A stretch of DNA of 50,044 bases from an uncultured Microbacteriaceae bacterium (GCA_937872445.1 CALMSL010000148.1:1-50044), one strand, 5' to 3'; shown: positions 23,738 through 33,820, numbered from the stretch's first letter. Program-made: numbers and translations. Notes: generated from the letters alone by a model not told the origin.

Positions 23738-25060
23738 CTATGACTCGGCGATGACCTCGTCGCGCACGCGGATTCGCTGTGCGATGAGCGAGGCCGCGAG
23801 AGTGAGGACGGAAAGAAGTGCGAGCACGATTCCCGGATGCCACCATGCTGAGCCGGTGGCGTTGGCCAGCGCCTGGGTGGCCAGCGGGATGAGCCCGGAA
23901 ATGACCGCGGCGACACTGTAGGCAATCGACAGTGCGCTGTAGCGCACCGGCCCGGAGAACAGGTCGGACATGAGTCCACCGAGACCCGCCCAGGCCAGCG
24001 TCGGCAAAATGCCGCCGATGATCATGGTCCCGACGAGAATCGGGAACGTCGCGAACTGCAGCATCCAATACATGGGGAAGGTGATGAGCAGCGTGCCGAG
24101 GGCGCCGATCGCGACGACGCGAGCTGAGCCGATGCGGTTCGCCAGGATGCCGAAAGCGGGAATCGTCACGAGCTGGAGGAGGCTCCCGATGAGTGTCGCC
24201 TGGAACAGTTCCTGGTAGGAGAAGCCCAGGGTGGTGACCCCGTAGGCGAGCGTGTACGTGTTCATGAGCGAGTACGAGCCGATTCCCAGCAGTGCGGCGC
24301 AAATCGCAACCACCACCGCAAACGGATGCGTGCGGAACACATCCAGAACCGGGATTCGCGCGCGGCGGTTCGTGGTGACGAGAGCCTTGAAGATCGGGGT
24401 CTCGTCGATCGCGAGCCTGAGGTAGAGCGACACCCCGAGCAGCGGGAACGCCAGCAGGAACGGCAGCCGCCAGCCCCAGGCGAGCATGTCCTCGTTGCTG
24501 AGTGTGAAGGTCAGGAGCAGGAACAGCGCTCCGGTGAGAATGGTGCCGACGGGCGAGCCGAGCTGGGGGAGTGCTGCGTAGAATCCGCGCCGGCGATAGG
24601 ACGCGTGCTCGGTTGCGAGAAGGATGGACCCGCCCCACTCGCCGCCGAGGGAGAGTCCCTGAACAATGCGAAGAACCGCGAGCAGGATCGGGGCCAGAAT
24701 GCCGAGCTGTGCGAAATCCGGGAGCAGGCCGATCGCGCCGGTGGCAATGCCCATGATGCCGATGGTCCACAGGAGGGTGCGTTTGCGGCCGATGCGGTCG
24801 CCGAGGTGGCCGAAGATGATGGCGCCGAGTGGTCGCACGAGGTAGGACATGGCCAGGAGGAGGAAGGAGAGGATCGTTCCCGCAGCCAGGTCCTGTTCGG
24901 GGAAGAAGAGTGGTGCGCTGAAGATGGCACTAAAGTACGCGAACACATAGAAGTCGTAGGACTCGAGGGAGGTGCCAACGAACGACGCAATGACCACCTT
25001 TCTCGCGACCTTGCGATTGGATGGAGGAACAACTACCGGTTCAAGGTCTGTCGCTGTCAC
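23738..25060 (-). CDS. MFS transporter, metabolite:H+ symporter (MHS) family
   Basis: A 440-aa twelve-helix major facilitator. The MHS-type start (ASFVGTSLESYDFYVFAYFS) and the loop 2-3 motif GHLGDRIGRKRTL are diagnostic; RIVQGLSLGGEWGGS is the helix 5 region seen in ShiA/KgtP/ProP-like symporters. The substrate is not deducible, probably an organic acid or osmolyte. GTG 25060 has AAGGA seven bases upstream. A TetR-type regulator is divergent across 73 bases and is the likely controller. Confidence 0.88.
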   Translation of the reverse strand: MTATDLEPVVVPPSNRKVARKVVIASFVGTSLESYDFYVFAYFSAIFSAPLFFPEQDLAAGTILSFLLLAMSYLVRPLGAIIFGHLGDRIGRKRTLLWTIGIMGIATGAIGLLPDFAQLGILAPILLAVLRIVQGLSLGGEWGGSILLATEHASYRRRGFYAALPQLGSPVGTILTGALFLLLTFTLSNEDMLAWGWRLPFLLAFPLLGVSLYLRLAIDETPIFKALVTTNRRARIPVLDVFRTHPFAVVVAICAALLGIGSYSLMNTYTLAYGVTTLGFSYQELFQATLIGSLLQLVTIPAFGILANRIGSARVVAIGALGTLLITFPMYWMLQFATFPILVGTMIIGGILPTLAWAGLGGLMSDLFSGPVRYSALSIAYSVAAVISGLIPLATQALANATGSAWWHPGIVLALLSVLTLAASLIAQRIRVRDEVIAES

Positions 25061-25133
25061 GCTGCGTCCTTCGTGTTGAGGATGAGAGGATTGTTGGACT
25101 GAGTGCAGAAATAAATCTTAGTGGGAGAAATGC

Positions 25134-25694
25134 ATGACTCGCGAACCAGGTTCGGTCGGTCGGCCGAGGGCGTCATCCCGCGACACAATTGAAGAGGCCG
25201 CTGCCGAATTGTTCCTTGAGCAGAGCTACGCGGGGACGACGGTTGAGGAGATCACGCAGCGCGCCGGCGTGAGTAGAGCGACGTTCTTCAACTACTTCGC
25301 CTCAAAGAGCGACTTGCTGTGGATCGATGCGGACCGCGCGATCGAGCGCTTCTCGGAATTTCTGGACTCGGGGATGCCCGTTCATGACGCGATTACGCGG
25401 GTGGCCTCGGAAATCGGGCCCGAACGAGTCCCGCTGTCCGTTGCACAATCGGAGGTCATGGGCACGCGAGAGGAACTCGTTGCCTCCGGGCTCGTGAGGG
25501 TTGCACACGTCACCGCGCTCATTCGCGGTGCGCTCGCTGACCAGTCGGGCGAGGACCGGCACTCGCTCAGTGTGAATGTGCGCGCAAACACTCTGGCCGG
25601 GGCGATCATTGCGGCCTGGGGCGCGTGGGTCCTGGATGGCATCGAGCGGCGGACACTCCTGGAGTATCTTAGCGACGCACTTGCACTAGTGTAA
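25134..25694 (+). CDS. TetR/AcrR-family regulator
   Basis: A 186-aa regulator. The N-terminal helix-turn-helix is clear (DTIEEAAAELFLEQSYAGTT and EITQRAGVSRATFFNYFASK with DLL), followed by a ligand-binding helical domain. The start has GGGAGA upstream. Divergence from the MHS transporter suggests it represses that gene. It is followed after 21 bases by a YtrA-like GntR gene that has its own promoter inside the end of this frame. Confidence 0.9.
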   Translation: MTREPGSVGRPRASSRDTIEEAAAELFLEQSYAGTTVEEITQRAGVSRATFFNYFASKSDLLWIDADRAIERFSEFLDSGMPVHDAITRVASEIGPERVPLSVAQSEVMGTREELVASGLVRVAHVTALIRGALADQSGEDRHSLSVNVRANTLAGAIIAAWGAWVLDGIERRTLLEYLSDALALV

Positions 25695-25709
25695 TTAGAA
25701 CAATATACT
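25681..25709 (+). promoter_or_regulatory. Promoter of the YtrA-like GntR gene, leaderless
   Basis: TTGCAC (25681-25686), 17-base spacer, TATACT (25704-25709), then six bases to GTG 25716, so the transcript would start at the start codon. AGTGTA (25688-25693) and the -10 TATACT form an imperfect inverted repeat of the YtrA-operator kind. The -35 overlaps the last codons of the tetR gene. Confidence 0.65.
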
Positions 25710-25715
25710 CGGATC

Positions 25716-26069
25716 GTGCTTATCCGAATCGACCCGGCATCCGGCGTCGCACTGTTCGACCAGATTGCGGGCAGTCTGCGCGCATCCGCCATCGCAGGAA
25801 CCCTTGCCGTCGGCGAACGCCTGCCATCAGCGCGGGAGCTCGCTGCCTCGCTTGATATCAACGTGCACACGGTGCTTCGCGCTTACCAGTTGCTGCGTGA
25901 TGAGGGGCTCATCGAATTGAGGCCTGGCCGTGGGGCGATCGTGACCGGGCGCATTGCTGGCGACTATGACGCCCTCAACTCGGCCGTCGCGAACGTCATC
26001 GCGGAGGCACGAAAATTGAACATCGCGCCGCCCGCGCTCGCGGCGCTCATCAGAGAGACGTATCAATGA
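25716..26069 (+). CDS. GntR-family regulator, YtrA subfamily
   Basis: A 117-aa protein: one winged helix (VALFDQIAGSLRASAIAGTL, then LPSARELAASLDINVHTVLR and AYQLLRDEGLIELRPGRGAIV) plus a short C-terminal dimerisation helix pair, the length of YtrA-type regulators. These usually sit in operons with membrane or ABC transport genes, here the DUF1648 protein overlapping by four bases (ATGA). GTG start without Shine-Dalgarno. Confidence 0.9.
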   Translation: MLIRIDPASGVALFDQIAGSLRASAIAGTLAVGERLPSARELAASLDINVHTVLRAYQLLRDEGLIELRPGRGAIVTGRIAGDYDALNSAVANVIAEARKLNIAPPALAALIRETYQ

Positions 26070-27082
26070 ACGACATCCGACCGGAATCCACATCGCAGGC
26101 ACCCTCATCGAGGGCGCGGGTCGTCTCGATCGGGGGCCTGCTCCCGGTTGCCATTGCCGTGGTCGCCACAGTTCTCATGCTGAGTTGGCTGCCCCAACTG
26201 CCGAACCCCATCGCGGTCCACTGGAATGGCGCGGGCGCCGACGGATTCGGTCCCGCGATCCCGTTCGTTTTCGCGCCGCTGGCCATCACCGCGGTGTTCA
26301 GCGTGTTCGCCGTCGCGTGGTCGTGGAAACCGCTGCCGTCAGGGCGGCTCACGTGGAACCAGAAGATCCTCCTTGCCGCAAGCCTGTGGATGGCGGTGCT
26401 GCTGGGCTTCGCTTTCACCGCCAGCATTGCGCTCCAGCGCGGTCTTGCCGACGCTCGCACCGCGCCGGATGTCGGACCGTGGCTCGCACTCGGCGCGGGC
26501 GCCGGGCTGGTTCTTGCCGTCGCCGCGTGGTTCCTGCTTCCTGCCGGGGAAACCGTGAGCGAACCGGGCACGGAGCCGAAGTTCGTGGATGTTCAGGGTG
26601 ATGAGCGCGTGTCCTGGTCGCGATCCACGAGACTTGGCGGAGCGCCGCTGATCGTGGTCGCACTGGCCATTCTCGTGGCGCTCGGAACCGCGGCAGTGAG
26701 TGTGCTCGCGGTATCGGATGCGGTGCTGATCAGCATGATCGTCCTGGTTGTCGTCGGCCTCCTCGTTCTCACCAACTTCTGGTGGCGCGTGTCGGCGGAC
26801 CGTCGAGGGTTCATCGCGAAGGGGTTGTTCGGGTGGCCGCGCAAGCGCATCCCGCTGTCCGAAATCCGCTCCGTCGCGGTCGTCGATGTTCACCCCACGC
26901 GGGATTTCGGCGGCTGGGGGTGGCGGTGGGCCGGTGGCGGCCGCAGCGGAATCATTCTCCGTGCCGGATCCGGGATCGAAGTGACCCAGTCGAATGGGAA
27001 GCGGTTCATCGTGACGGTGGCGGATGCAGCGACGGGAGCCGGCGTGCTCGTGGCGCTTCTCCACCAGAACGCACCCACCTGA
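26066..27082 (+). CDS. DUF1648-domain membrane protein
   Basis: A 338-aa protein with an N-terminal DUF1648 signature (LPQLPNPIAVHWNGAGADGF, about 42-61) between the first two helices. About six membrane helices occupy 20-245, followed by a soluble C-terminal domain of roughly 90 residues (WWRVSADRRGFIAKGLFGWP...RIPLSEIRSVAVVDV) with a bacterial-PH-like strand pattern. This family commonly pairs with YtrA-type GntR regulators. A role in envelope-stress sensing is suggested but not known. The start overlaps the regulator's stop. Confidence 0.8.
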   Translation: MNDIRPESTSQAPSSRARVVSIGGLLPVAIAVVATVLMLSWLPQLPNPIAVHWNGAGADGFGPAIPFVFAPLAITAVFSVFAVAWSWKPLPSGRLTWNQKILLAASLWMAVLLGFAFTASIALQRGLADARTAPDVGPWLALGAGAGLVLAVAAWFLLPAGETVSEPGTEPKFVDVQGDERVSWSRSTRLGGAPLIVVALAILVALGTAAVSVLAVSDAVLISMIVLVVVGLLVLTNFWWRVSADRRGFIAKGLFGWPRKRIPLSEIRSVAVVDVHPTRDFGGWGWRWAGGGRSGIILRAGSGIEVTQSNGKRFIVTVADAATGAGVLVALLHQNAPT

Positions 27083-27320
27083 TTCGGTTGCGCAGCACGC
27101 GCGGAGCGGAACCCGTTTGGCGGTTGCGCGGGCGTTTTCATCGCTCGCGGGCGTCGAGGCACCCGCTCTCAAGAGAAACTCCCGCGCATGATGTCGCGCG
27201 CGTCTCTCAACACGTCGCCCTGCGTCTGCTCCTGTCGCCCACAGCCGACTTGAGCACGGGGTACTCCCGAATTCTGATCCAGGGCACATCACCACGGAAG
27301 CGAGCGGTCACGATGGGGAG

Positions 27321-28289
27321 ATGCACACCGATCCCGATTTCCTCATCAGGCGACGCGACCTTGAGTTCCTCGGATATCCGGACGTCGGATTGCGACGGGC
27401 ATTGCGTCGAGGAGAACTGGTACGTGTTGCTGCAGGCACGTATGCAGACGCCTCAAGCTGGCAGGAGCTTGAGCCCATAGAACGGCACAAAGCGCGGGTA
27501 TTCGCAACCGCTGGTCGATTGCGCTCGACCCCGGTCTTCTCGCACTTTGCGGCGGCCGCGCTGTGGGACATCAGAATCCTCGGGCAGTGGCCGACTTTAG
27601 TTGACGTAACAATGGAGCGGGCGACCGGTGGCCGATCGGACGGCGCGCTCCGACGCCATTGCACCGGCCTCGACAATGTCGACGTCGTGGAATTCGACGG
27701 ACTCTTCGTGACGTCTCCCGAACAAACTGCAGTTGATCTTGCGCGAATTCTTCCATTCCCGGATGCCGTTGTTGTCATGGACTCTGCGCTCTGGCGAAGG
27801 CGCAAGCCGCATCCGCTCACGTCACAGGACGACATCCTTCGGCTTGTGGATGCCGCAGCTGGGCGAAAAGGCTTTCGCGGGGCCCGTGCCGCCTCGCGTT
27901 TCGCCACAAGTCTCTCAGATTCGCCTGAGGAGTCCCACAGCCGGGTGCACATAATGTTGCTGGGATTTCCCAGTCCTCTGCTGCAGCACTGCTTTGACCT
28001 CGCACACGGCGGGCGCGCAGAAGTGGACTTTTATTGGGAGGAATTCAAGCACGTGGGGGAATGCGACGGGCGGGGCAAGTATCGAGATCCGAAGATTCTT
28101 CAGGGTCGGAGCAGTGACGAAGTATTCTTCGCGGAAAAGGGGCGGGAAAACGAGATACGCAGCCAGGTGCGTCAGTTTTCACGTTGGGAACCTCGGGAGC
28201 TTTATCCCCCGCAGCAACTGTATGACCGGCTGGTCCGGGATGGGCTGCCGTCGTCGCGACCCAGACCCAGGGGAAATCGCAGTCTCTAA
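27321..28289 (+). CDS. AbiEi-like winged-helix protein with DUF559/nuclease-like C-terminus
   Basis: A 322-aa protein. The N-terminal region (DFLIRRRDLEFLGYPDVGLR, RALRRGELVRVAAGTYADAS) matches the AbiEi antitoxin winged helix, and SPVFSHFAAAALWDI-like residues fit the AbiEi core. The C-terminal part (GGRAEVDFYWEEFKHVGECD, GRGKYRDP, EKGRENEIR) resembles the PD-(D/E)xK-like half found in many actinobacterial members. No AbiEii nucleotidyltransferase toxin is next to it, so this is an orphan, as is usual for this subgroup. It may be a regulator rather than an antitoxin. The 238 bases upstream (27083-27320) carry no recognisable feature. A hairpin follows the stop. Confidence 0.72.
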   Translation: MHTDPDFLIRRRDLEFLGYPDVGLRRALRRGELVRVAAGTYADASSWQELEPIERHKARVFATAGRLRSTPVFSHFAAAALWDIRILGQWPTLVDVTMERATGGRSDGALRRHCTGLDNVDVVEFDGLFVTSPEQTAVDLARILPFPDAVVVMDSALWRRRKPHPLTSQDDILRLVDAAAGRKGFRGARAASRFATSLSDSPEESHSRVHIMLLGFPSPLLQHCFDLAHGGRAEVDFYWEEFKHVGECDGRGKYRDPKILQGRSSDEVFFAEKGRENEIRSQVRQFSRWEPRELYPPQQLYDRLVRDGLPSSRPRPRGNRSL

Positions 28290-28310
28290 CGCGCGTGTTC
28301 TTGTCCTAAG

Positions 28311-28330
28311 CGGGTGTTGCAACACCCGCG
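28311..28330. terminator. Perfect palindrome after the AbiEi-like gene
   Basis: GCGGGTGTTG / CAACACCCGC is a perfect 20-bp palindrome 21 bases after the stop. It can form a GC-rich hairpin, without a T tract, and separates the AbiEi-like gene from the ileS leader. Confidence 0.6.
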
Positions 28331-28410
28331 CGCGGCGAAATTTCGCACGCTCGAGGGCAGTTGGGGGTCTTCACACAAACGCCAGTCAATTGATTCACCG
28401 GATGCGCGGA

Positions 28411-28645
28411 GATGGTTGTGCGCCCTGTATCCTTGGGGCAGAGGCATTGATCCGGCCATCACCGGGGAGCATTCGGAAGAAGGCGTGCTGGTCATTCCAC
28501 AGCGCTGGTAGAACCGAACGATTGGGCTCGTCATCGTCCACAATGAGTGGCCAGTTCCGGCAGCAACCGGTTCCGGCAAGCGAGGTGGTACCGCGGCATC
28601 CGTCGCCCTCGTGTTGATCCAGCGCACAGACGCCCAGCACGAGGA
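28411..28645 (+). ncRNA. T-box riboswitch of ileS (translational type)
   Basis: The T-box core AGGTGGTACCGCG (28583-28595) is unmistakable; its TGGT (28586-28589) pairs with the ACCA end of tRNA-Ile. GGAGCATTCGGAAGAA (about 28466-28481) is the conserved element after Stem I. Stem I is short: GATGG (28411-28415) pairs with CCATC (28456-28460), enclosing a GCCC/GGGC hairpin. Isoleucine specifier candidates are ATC at 28450-28452 (3' side of the internal loop) and 28429-28431 (terminal loop). Near the start codon CCTCGTG (28607-28613) can pair with CACGAGG (28638-28644), which contains the ileS Shine-Dalgarno. Uncharged tRNA-Ile would therefore free the ribosome site; no terminator is seen. Confidence 0.88.
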
Positions 28646-28654
28646 ATGACACCG

Positions 28655-31600
28655 ATGACCTACCCGCTCTCCGCACCGGACGACGACCAGTCCGTCGAGC
28701 CGCTGAGCCCGAGCCCGCGCTTCCCGGAACTCGAAGAACGGGTACTCGCGTTCTGGGCGAAGGACGACACGTTTCGGGCCTCCGTGGAGCAGCGCGAGGG
28801 TTCCCCCGAGTGGGTGTTCTACGATGGCCCCCCGTTTGCGAACGGCCTGCCGCACTACGGTCACCTGCTCACCGGATACGCGAAGGACCTCTTCCCCCGC
28901 TTCCAGACGATGCGCGGCAAGCAGGTGCACCGCCGATTCGGCTGGGACACCCACGGCCTCCCTGCCGAACTTGAGGCCGAGCGCCAACTCGGGATCACGG
29001 ACAAAAGCCAGATCGAGGAAATGGGCATCGCCGCTTTCAACCAGGCTGCCCGGGATTCGGTCCTCAAGTACACGAAGGAATGGGAAGAGTACGTCACCCG
29101 CATGGCCCGCTGGGTCGACTTCGAGAACGACTACAAAACGCTCGATGTCACGTTCATGGAGTCGGTGATCTGGGGCTTCAAACAGCTATACGACAAGGAT
29201 CTCGCCTACGAGGGCTATCGCGTCCTTCCGTACTGCTGGCGGGACCAGACCCCGCTCTCGAATCACGAGCTGCGCATGGACGACGACGTGTACAAAATGC
29301 GGCAGGACCAGTCGGTGACGGTGACATTCCCGCTCACCGGAGAGAAAGCCGATGTGCTCGGGCTCGCCGGCGTCCGTGCACTCGCGTGGACGACGACGCC
29401 ATGGACGCTTCCCACGAACCTCGCGCTCGCGGTAGGCCCCGCCATCGACTACGCCGTTGTCCCCTCGGCGGATGGCGCGGCAAGCTATCTGCTCGCCGCA
29501 GATACGATCGCCGCCTACGCCAAGGATCTCGGCTACGACTCCGTCGAGGAGGTGCGCGCAGCAACGACGCGCACGATCACGGGCGGCGAGCTCGCCGGTG
29601 TCCGATACGAGCGGCTCTGGGAGTTCTATGCGGATGCCGAGGAGTTCGGCACGCAGAACGCCTGGCAGATCCTCGTGGCGGATTACGTGGAGACGGGCGA
29701 GGGCACCGGCATCGTGCATCAGGCGCCCGCCTACGGCGAGGACGACCAGATCGTGTGCGCCCAGGCGGGCATCCCGGTCATCCTGTCGGTCGACGACGGC
29801 GGACGGTTCCTGCCCGCCATCGAGGGCGTCGCCGGGTTGCAGGTGTTCGACGCGAACAAGCCGCTCACGCAGCAGCTGCGCGCCATGGGCCGCCTGCTCA
29901 AGGTGGCAAGTTACGAGCACAGCTATCCGCACTGCTGGCGTTGCCGCAACCCGCTCATCTACAAGGCGGTGTCGAGCTGGTTCGTGAAGGTGCCCGAGTT
30001 CCGCGACCGCATGGGCGAGCTCAATCAGGAGATCACCTGGGTCCCCGACAACGTAAAGGACGGCCAGTTCGGCAAGTGGCTGTCCAACGCGCGCGACTGG
30101 TCGATCTCCCGAAACCGTTACTGGGGTTCGCCGATCCCGATCTGGAAGAGCGACGACCCGGAGTACCCGCGCGTGGACGTCTACGGTTCGCTCGCCGAAC
30201 TCGAAAAGGATTTCGGGCGGCTTCCCGTGAATGACGCGGGCGAGCCCGACCTGCACCGCCCGTTTATCGACGAACTCACCCGCCCGAACCCGGATGACCC
30301 CACGGGCGCGTCCACGATGCGCCGCATCGAGGATGTGCTCGACGTGTGGTTCGACTCCGGGTCCATGCCGTTCGCGCAAGTGCACTACCCGTTCGAGAAC
30401 CAGGACTGGTTCGACAGCCACAGCCCCGCCGACTTCATCGTCGAGTACATCGGCCAGACGCGCGGCTGGTTTTACACGCTGCACGTGCTCTCCACCGCGA
30501 TCTTCGACCGCCCGGCGTTCAGCAATGTGCTCAGCCACGGCATCGTGCTCGGCAGCGACGGCCAGAAGATGTCGAAAAGCCTGCGCAATTATCCGGATGT
30601 CTCCGAGGTGTTCGACCGCGACGGCGCGGATGCCATGCGGTGGTTCCTGATGTCGTCCTCCGTCATCCGCGGCGGGAACCTCGTCGTCACGGAGGAGGGC
30701 ATCCGCGGAGGGGTGCGCGAATTCCTGCTTCCGCTCTGGAACACCTACTATTTCTTCGCCCTCTACGCCAACGCGGCATCCGCGCTCCCTGGGGAGGCTG
30801 AGGGCCGTCTCGAAGGGAGCAGTTCCGGCTACCAGGCGAAGCGCCGCATCGACTCCGCCAACGTGCTCGACCGCTACCTTCTCGCGAAGACGAGGCAACT
30901 CATCGAGGAGGTGACGGCAGACCTCGACGCCCTCGATTCCCCGCTCGCCGCGGCCAAACTGCGCGACTTCGCGGACGTCCTCACGAACTTGTACGTGCGG
31001 CGAAGCCGCGACCGGTTCTGGGCTGGCGATGACGCCGATGCGTTCGACACGTTGTACACCGTTCTGGAGACCGCAGTGCGGGTGGCGGCGCCACTGGTGC
31101 CGCTCGTCGCCGAGACCGTGTGGAAGGGCCTCACGGGCGGGCGCAGCGTCCACCTGGAGGACTGGCCCGACGCGAACGAGTTCCCGACCGACGATGCGCT
31201 CGTGCGCACCATGGACCGGGTGCGGGAGATTGCCTCCGCGGGCCTCGCGCTGCGCAAATCGACCGGCCACCGCGTTCGGCTGCCGCTTGCTCGGCTGACC
31301 GTTGTGGGGGAGAGCGCAGGGCTGACCGAATTCACTGAAATCCTGATGGACGAACTCAATGTGAAAGCGGTCGAGTTCGCCCCGATGGCGGAAGACGGTT
31401 TGGCCGGCTTCGGAATCACCCGTCGACTGTCCGTGAATGCCAGGGCACTGGGCCCGCGCGTGGGCAAGGATGTGCAGCGCATCATCCAGGCGTCGAAATC
31501 CGGCCAGTGGAGCGTCGACGGCGGCACCGTCACCGCGGGTGGCACCGTGTTGCTCGACGGCGAGTTCGAGCTCGTGCTGGAGTCGGCCGACCCGGCCAAC

Positions 31601-32011
31601 GCAGTCTCCTTCCTGCCGTCGGAGGGATTCGTCATTCTGGATACCGTGACGACTCCCGAGCTGGAGGCGGAAGGGCTCGCCCGGGATGTCATCCGCGCCG
31701 TGCAGGATACGCGGCGGTCGGCGGCGCTGAACGTCAGCGACCGAATCGACCTCCGCCTGTACTTCGCCGATCCCGCAGAGTCGGAGAGCGTCGCAGCGTT
31801 CGCGTCCGAGATTGCCGGCGAAACGCTCGCGACGACCCTGGAGGTCCGCACGGCCGCATCCTTCGACGGTACTTTCGACACGCTCGAGGAACTTGCCGCC
31901 GTCCACGGCGTCGGCGATGCCTACCGCGCCACGGTCGCGGCGGGCCAGTTCTCGAATGTCGGCGCTGTGCTCGTCGAGCTCCGCCGCCACGGAAAGGGGA
32001 TCGATGTCTAG
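28655..32011 (+). CDS. ileS: Isoleucyl-tRNA synthetase (type 2, long form)
   Basis: An 1118-aa class Ia enzyme charging tRNA-Ile. HIGH box is HYGH (67-70, [11 protein letters not shown]), KMSKS is 638-642 ([13 protein letters not shown]), the editing domain is between them, and CWRC (near residue 427) is a metal-type pair. Overall length and HYGH mark the eukaryote-like type 2 IleS, a form known for low mupirocin sensitivity. ATG 28655 is preferred to ATG 28646 because GAGGA (28641-28645) is then nine bases away and is sequestered by the T-box stem. Oddity: residues about 710-723 are encoded by a copy of a palindromic repeat. The stop overlaps folC by eight bases. Confidence 0.96.
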   Translation: MTYPLSAPDDDQSVEPLSPSPRFPELEERVLAFWAKDDTFRASVEQREGSPEWVFYDGPPFANGLPHYGHLLTGYAKDLFPRFQTMRGKQVHRRFGWDTHGLPAELEAERQLGITDKSQIEEMGIAAFNQAARDSVLKYTKEWEEYVTRMARWVDFENDYKTLDVTFMESVIWGFKQLYDKDLAYEGYRVLPYCWRDQTPLSNHELRMDDDVYKMRQDQSVTVTFPLTGEKADVLGLAGVRALAWTTTPWTLPTNLALAVGPAIDYAVVPSADGAASYLLAADTIAAYAKDLGYDSVEEVRAATTRTITGGELAGVRYERLWEFYADAEEFGTQNAWQILVADYVETGEGTGIVHQAPAYGEDDQIVCAQAGIPVILSVDDGGRFLPAIEGVAGLQVFDANKPLTQQLRAMGRLLKVASYEHSYPHCWRCRNPLIYKAVSSWFVKVPEFRDRMGELNQEITWVPDNVKDGQFGKWLSNARDWSISRNRYWGSPIPIWKSDDPEYPRVDVYGSLAELEKDFGRLPVNDAGEPDLHRPFIDELTRPNPDDPTGASTMRRIEDVLDVWFDSGSMPFAQVHYPFENQDWFDSHSPADFIVEYIGQTRGWFYTLHVLSTAIFDRPAFSNVLSHGIVLGSDGQKMSKSLRNYPDVSEVFDRDGADAMRWFLMSSSVIRGGNLVVTEEGIRGGVREFLLPLWNTYYFFALYANAASALPGEAEGRLEGSSSGYQAKRRIDSANVLDRYLLAKTRQLIEEVTADLDALDSPLAAAKLRDFADVLTNLYVRRSRDRFWAGDDADAFDTLYTVLETAVRVAAPLVPLVAETVWKGLTGGRSVHLEDWPDANEFPTDDALVRTMDRVREIASAGLALRKSTGHRVRLPLARLTVVGESAGLTEFTEILMDELNVKAVEFAPMAEDGLAGFGITRRLSVNARALGPRVGKDVQRIIQASKSGQWSVDGGTVTAGGTVLLDGEFELVLESADPANAVSFLPSEGFVILDTVTTPELEAEGLARDVIRAVQDTRRSAALNVSDRIDLRLYFADPAESESVAAFASEIAGETLATTLEVRTAASFDGTFDTLEELAAVHGVGDAYRATVAAGQFSNVGAVLVELRRHGKGIDV
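30783..30820 (+). repeat. Palindromic-repeat copy inside the ileS coding sequence
   Basis: Bases 30783-30820 match one arm of the 14943-15039 element: CGCTCCCTG, one mismatch, GGAGG, a short variable part with a 2-base gap, then AGGGCCGTCTCGAAGGGAGC identical over 20 bases. In ileS it is read in frame as about 14 residues ([14 protein letters not shown], 710-723) between YANAAS and [11 protein letters not shown]. It lies at the junction between the catalytic core and the anticodon-binding domain. Confidence 0.85.
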
Positions 32012-33395
32012 GTCGAAAGCGGACGACGATCCGGAGATCGGCAACAACGCCCTCTTCCAGGCGCAGGCGGATCGGGTCTACGCGGAACTGCTTGCGCGCG
32101 TCGGCGAGGCGAACCCCCAGCCGCGGCTCGGCCCGACCCGCAGGGTTGCGGAATTGCTCGGCGACCCGCAGCGGTCGTATCCGGTCATCCACATCACCGG
32201 CACGAACGGAAAGACGAGTACCGCGAGGATCGCGGAAAGCATCCTGCGCGCGCACGGCCTGCGCACCGGTCTCATGACCAGCCCGCACCTGGTGCGCATG
32301 AACGAGCGCATCGTGATCGACGGCGAACCGATCGGCAACGAGGCGCTCGTGGCGAACTGGGATGACATCCACCCGTACCTGCGCATGGTGGATGCCGAAC
32401 TCGAGGCGGCAGGCGAACTTCCGGTGACCTACTTCGAGGCGCTCACCGTGCTGGCCTTCGCCTGCTTCGCGGATGCCCCCGTCGACGTCGTCGTTCTCGA
32501 GGTGGGGATGGGCGGGGAGTGGGACTCCACGAACGTCGCCGACGGGTTGGTGGCCGTGTTCACTCCGATCGCACTGGACCACATGCACCGGCTCGGCAGC
32601 ACGATCGCCCAGATCGCCGCCACGAAAGCAGGCATCATCAAACCGGCGGCGAGCATCGTCTCGGCCAGGCAGGTTCCCGAGGCGATGGCGGCGATCGACC
32701 GGGCAGCGGCCCTCACCGAATCGTCGCTTGCGATCGAAGGCGACGCGTTCGCCCTCGAATCCACGACCGTCGCCGTCGGCGGCCAGGTCATTTCGGTTCG
32801 GGGGATCGCGGGGCGGTACCCCGAACTGTTCCTGCCGCTGTTCGGCGACCATCAGGCCGTCAACGCGGCCGTCGCGATCGCCGCCGTGGAGTCTTTCCTG
32901 GGCGGCGGCAGTCAGGCGCTCGATCAGGATGTTCTCGCGGAGGGTCTGGCGACGGCCACGTCGCCCGGGCGCCTGCAGACGCTGGGTACCGATCCGACCG
33001 TCATCATCGACGCCGCGCACAATCCTCATGGCGCCCGCGCGCTGGCGACGGCGCTTCGCACCTACTTCCACTTCCGCGAACTCGCGCTTGTGGTGGGAAT
33101 TCTGGAGGACAAGGATGCTCGAGGAATCGTGGATGAGCTGGCGCCTCTGGCGACGCGCATCCACGTCACCCAGTCCCACTCCGACCGCGCGATTCCCGCC
33201 GCCGACCTGGCGGAAATGGTCGAGGAGTGGGCTCACGGGGCGGAGCGTCTCGAATTCGACACGCTGGATTCCGCACTCGCGGAGGCCCGGGAATGGGCGG
33301 GCGATTCCGAGGGGCGCGCGGTCCTGGTGACCGGTTCGATCACGCTCATCGGTGAGGCGATCGAGTTGGCCACTGTGCAAGGCTGGAGCCGATGA
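32004..33395 (+). CDS. folC: Bifunctional folylpolyglutamate synthase / dihydrofolate synthase
   Basis: A 463-aa Mur-ligase-like enzyme adding glutamates to folates. The ATP-binding loop is ITGTNGKTS (64-72). LTSPHL-type [27 protein letters not shown] and [12 protein letters not shown] are the other family signatures. ATG 32004 lies inside the end of ileS (eight-base overlap) with GGAAAGGGG upstream. The stop overlaps the DUF4233 gene (ATGA). Confidence 0.96.
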   Translation: MSRSKADDDPEIGNNALFQAQADRVYAELLARVGEANPQPRLGPTRRVAELLGDPQRSYPVIHITGTNGKTSTARIAESILRAHGLRTGLMTSPHLVRMNERIVIDGEPIGNEALVANWDDIHPYLRMVDAELEAAGELPVTYFEALTVLAFACFADAPVDVVVLEVGMGGEWDSTNVADGLVAVFTPIALDHMHRLGSTIAQIAATKAGIIKPAASIVSARQVPEAMAAIDRAAALTESSLAIEGDAFALESTTVAVGGQVISVRGIAGRYPELFLPLFGDHQAVNAAVAIAAVESFLGGGSQALDQDVLAEGLATATSPGRLQTLGTDPTVIIDAAHNPHGARALATALRTYFHFRELALVVGILEDKDARGIVDELAPLATRIHVTQSHSDRAIPAADLAEMVEEWAHGAERLEFDTLDSALAEAREWAGDSEGRAVLVTGSITLIGEAIELATVQGWSR

Positions 33396-33820
33396 CCGCC
33401 CAGCAGAATGAGCAGCAGAGTGCTCCTGCGACCCGCTTGCGCCGCACCAGAAGCGCGACCGAGTCGCTCCTGTCGATCGTGCTCGGCCTCGAAGCGGTAC
33501 TCCTGTTCTTTGTGACGGTGACCGCTTTCGGCCTGCGTGTCGTCCCGGCCCCGATGGCGTTCGGCGGCGGAGCCGCACTGCTCGTCGTGTTCCTCGCCGC
33601 CGCGTGGCTCGTACGATACCCAGCAGGGGTGTGGCTTGGCTGGATCCTGCAGGCCGTGCTCATTGCCGCCGGCGCCCTCATGGTTCTCATGTACTTCATC
33701 GGCGCGGGGTTTGCCGCGTTGTGGGTTTACTGTTTTGTGACCGGCCGACGACTGGATGCCCGAAAGGCCGCGACCGACCAGGCCGCGCGCTCCGATTCCG
33801 AACCGAAGGAGAACTCGTGA
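33392..33820 (+). CDS. DUF4233 membrane protein
   Basis: A 142-aa protein with four helices (about 25-50, 52-72, 78-95, 97-118), a basic N-terminus (TRLRRTRSATESLLSIVLGL) and a charged tail. DUF4233 proteins lie between folC and ndk in many actinobacteria. Function unknown. It overlaps folC at its start and ndk at its stop (GTGA), so all are translationally coupled. Confidence 0.88.
   Translation: MTAQQNEQQSAPATRLRRTRSATESLLSIVLGLEAVLLFFVTVTAFGLRVVPAPMAFGGGAALLVVFLAAAWLVRYPAGVWLGWILQAVLIAAGALMVLMYFIGAGFAALWVYCFVTGRRLDARKAATDQAARSDSEPKENS

Noticed and set aside
29186-32047. 953-codon minus-strand open frame
   Set aside because: Antisense shadow of ileS; its composition mirrors ileS codons and it has no domain of its own.
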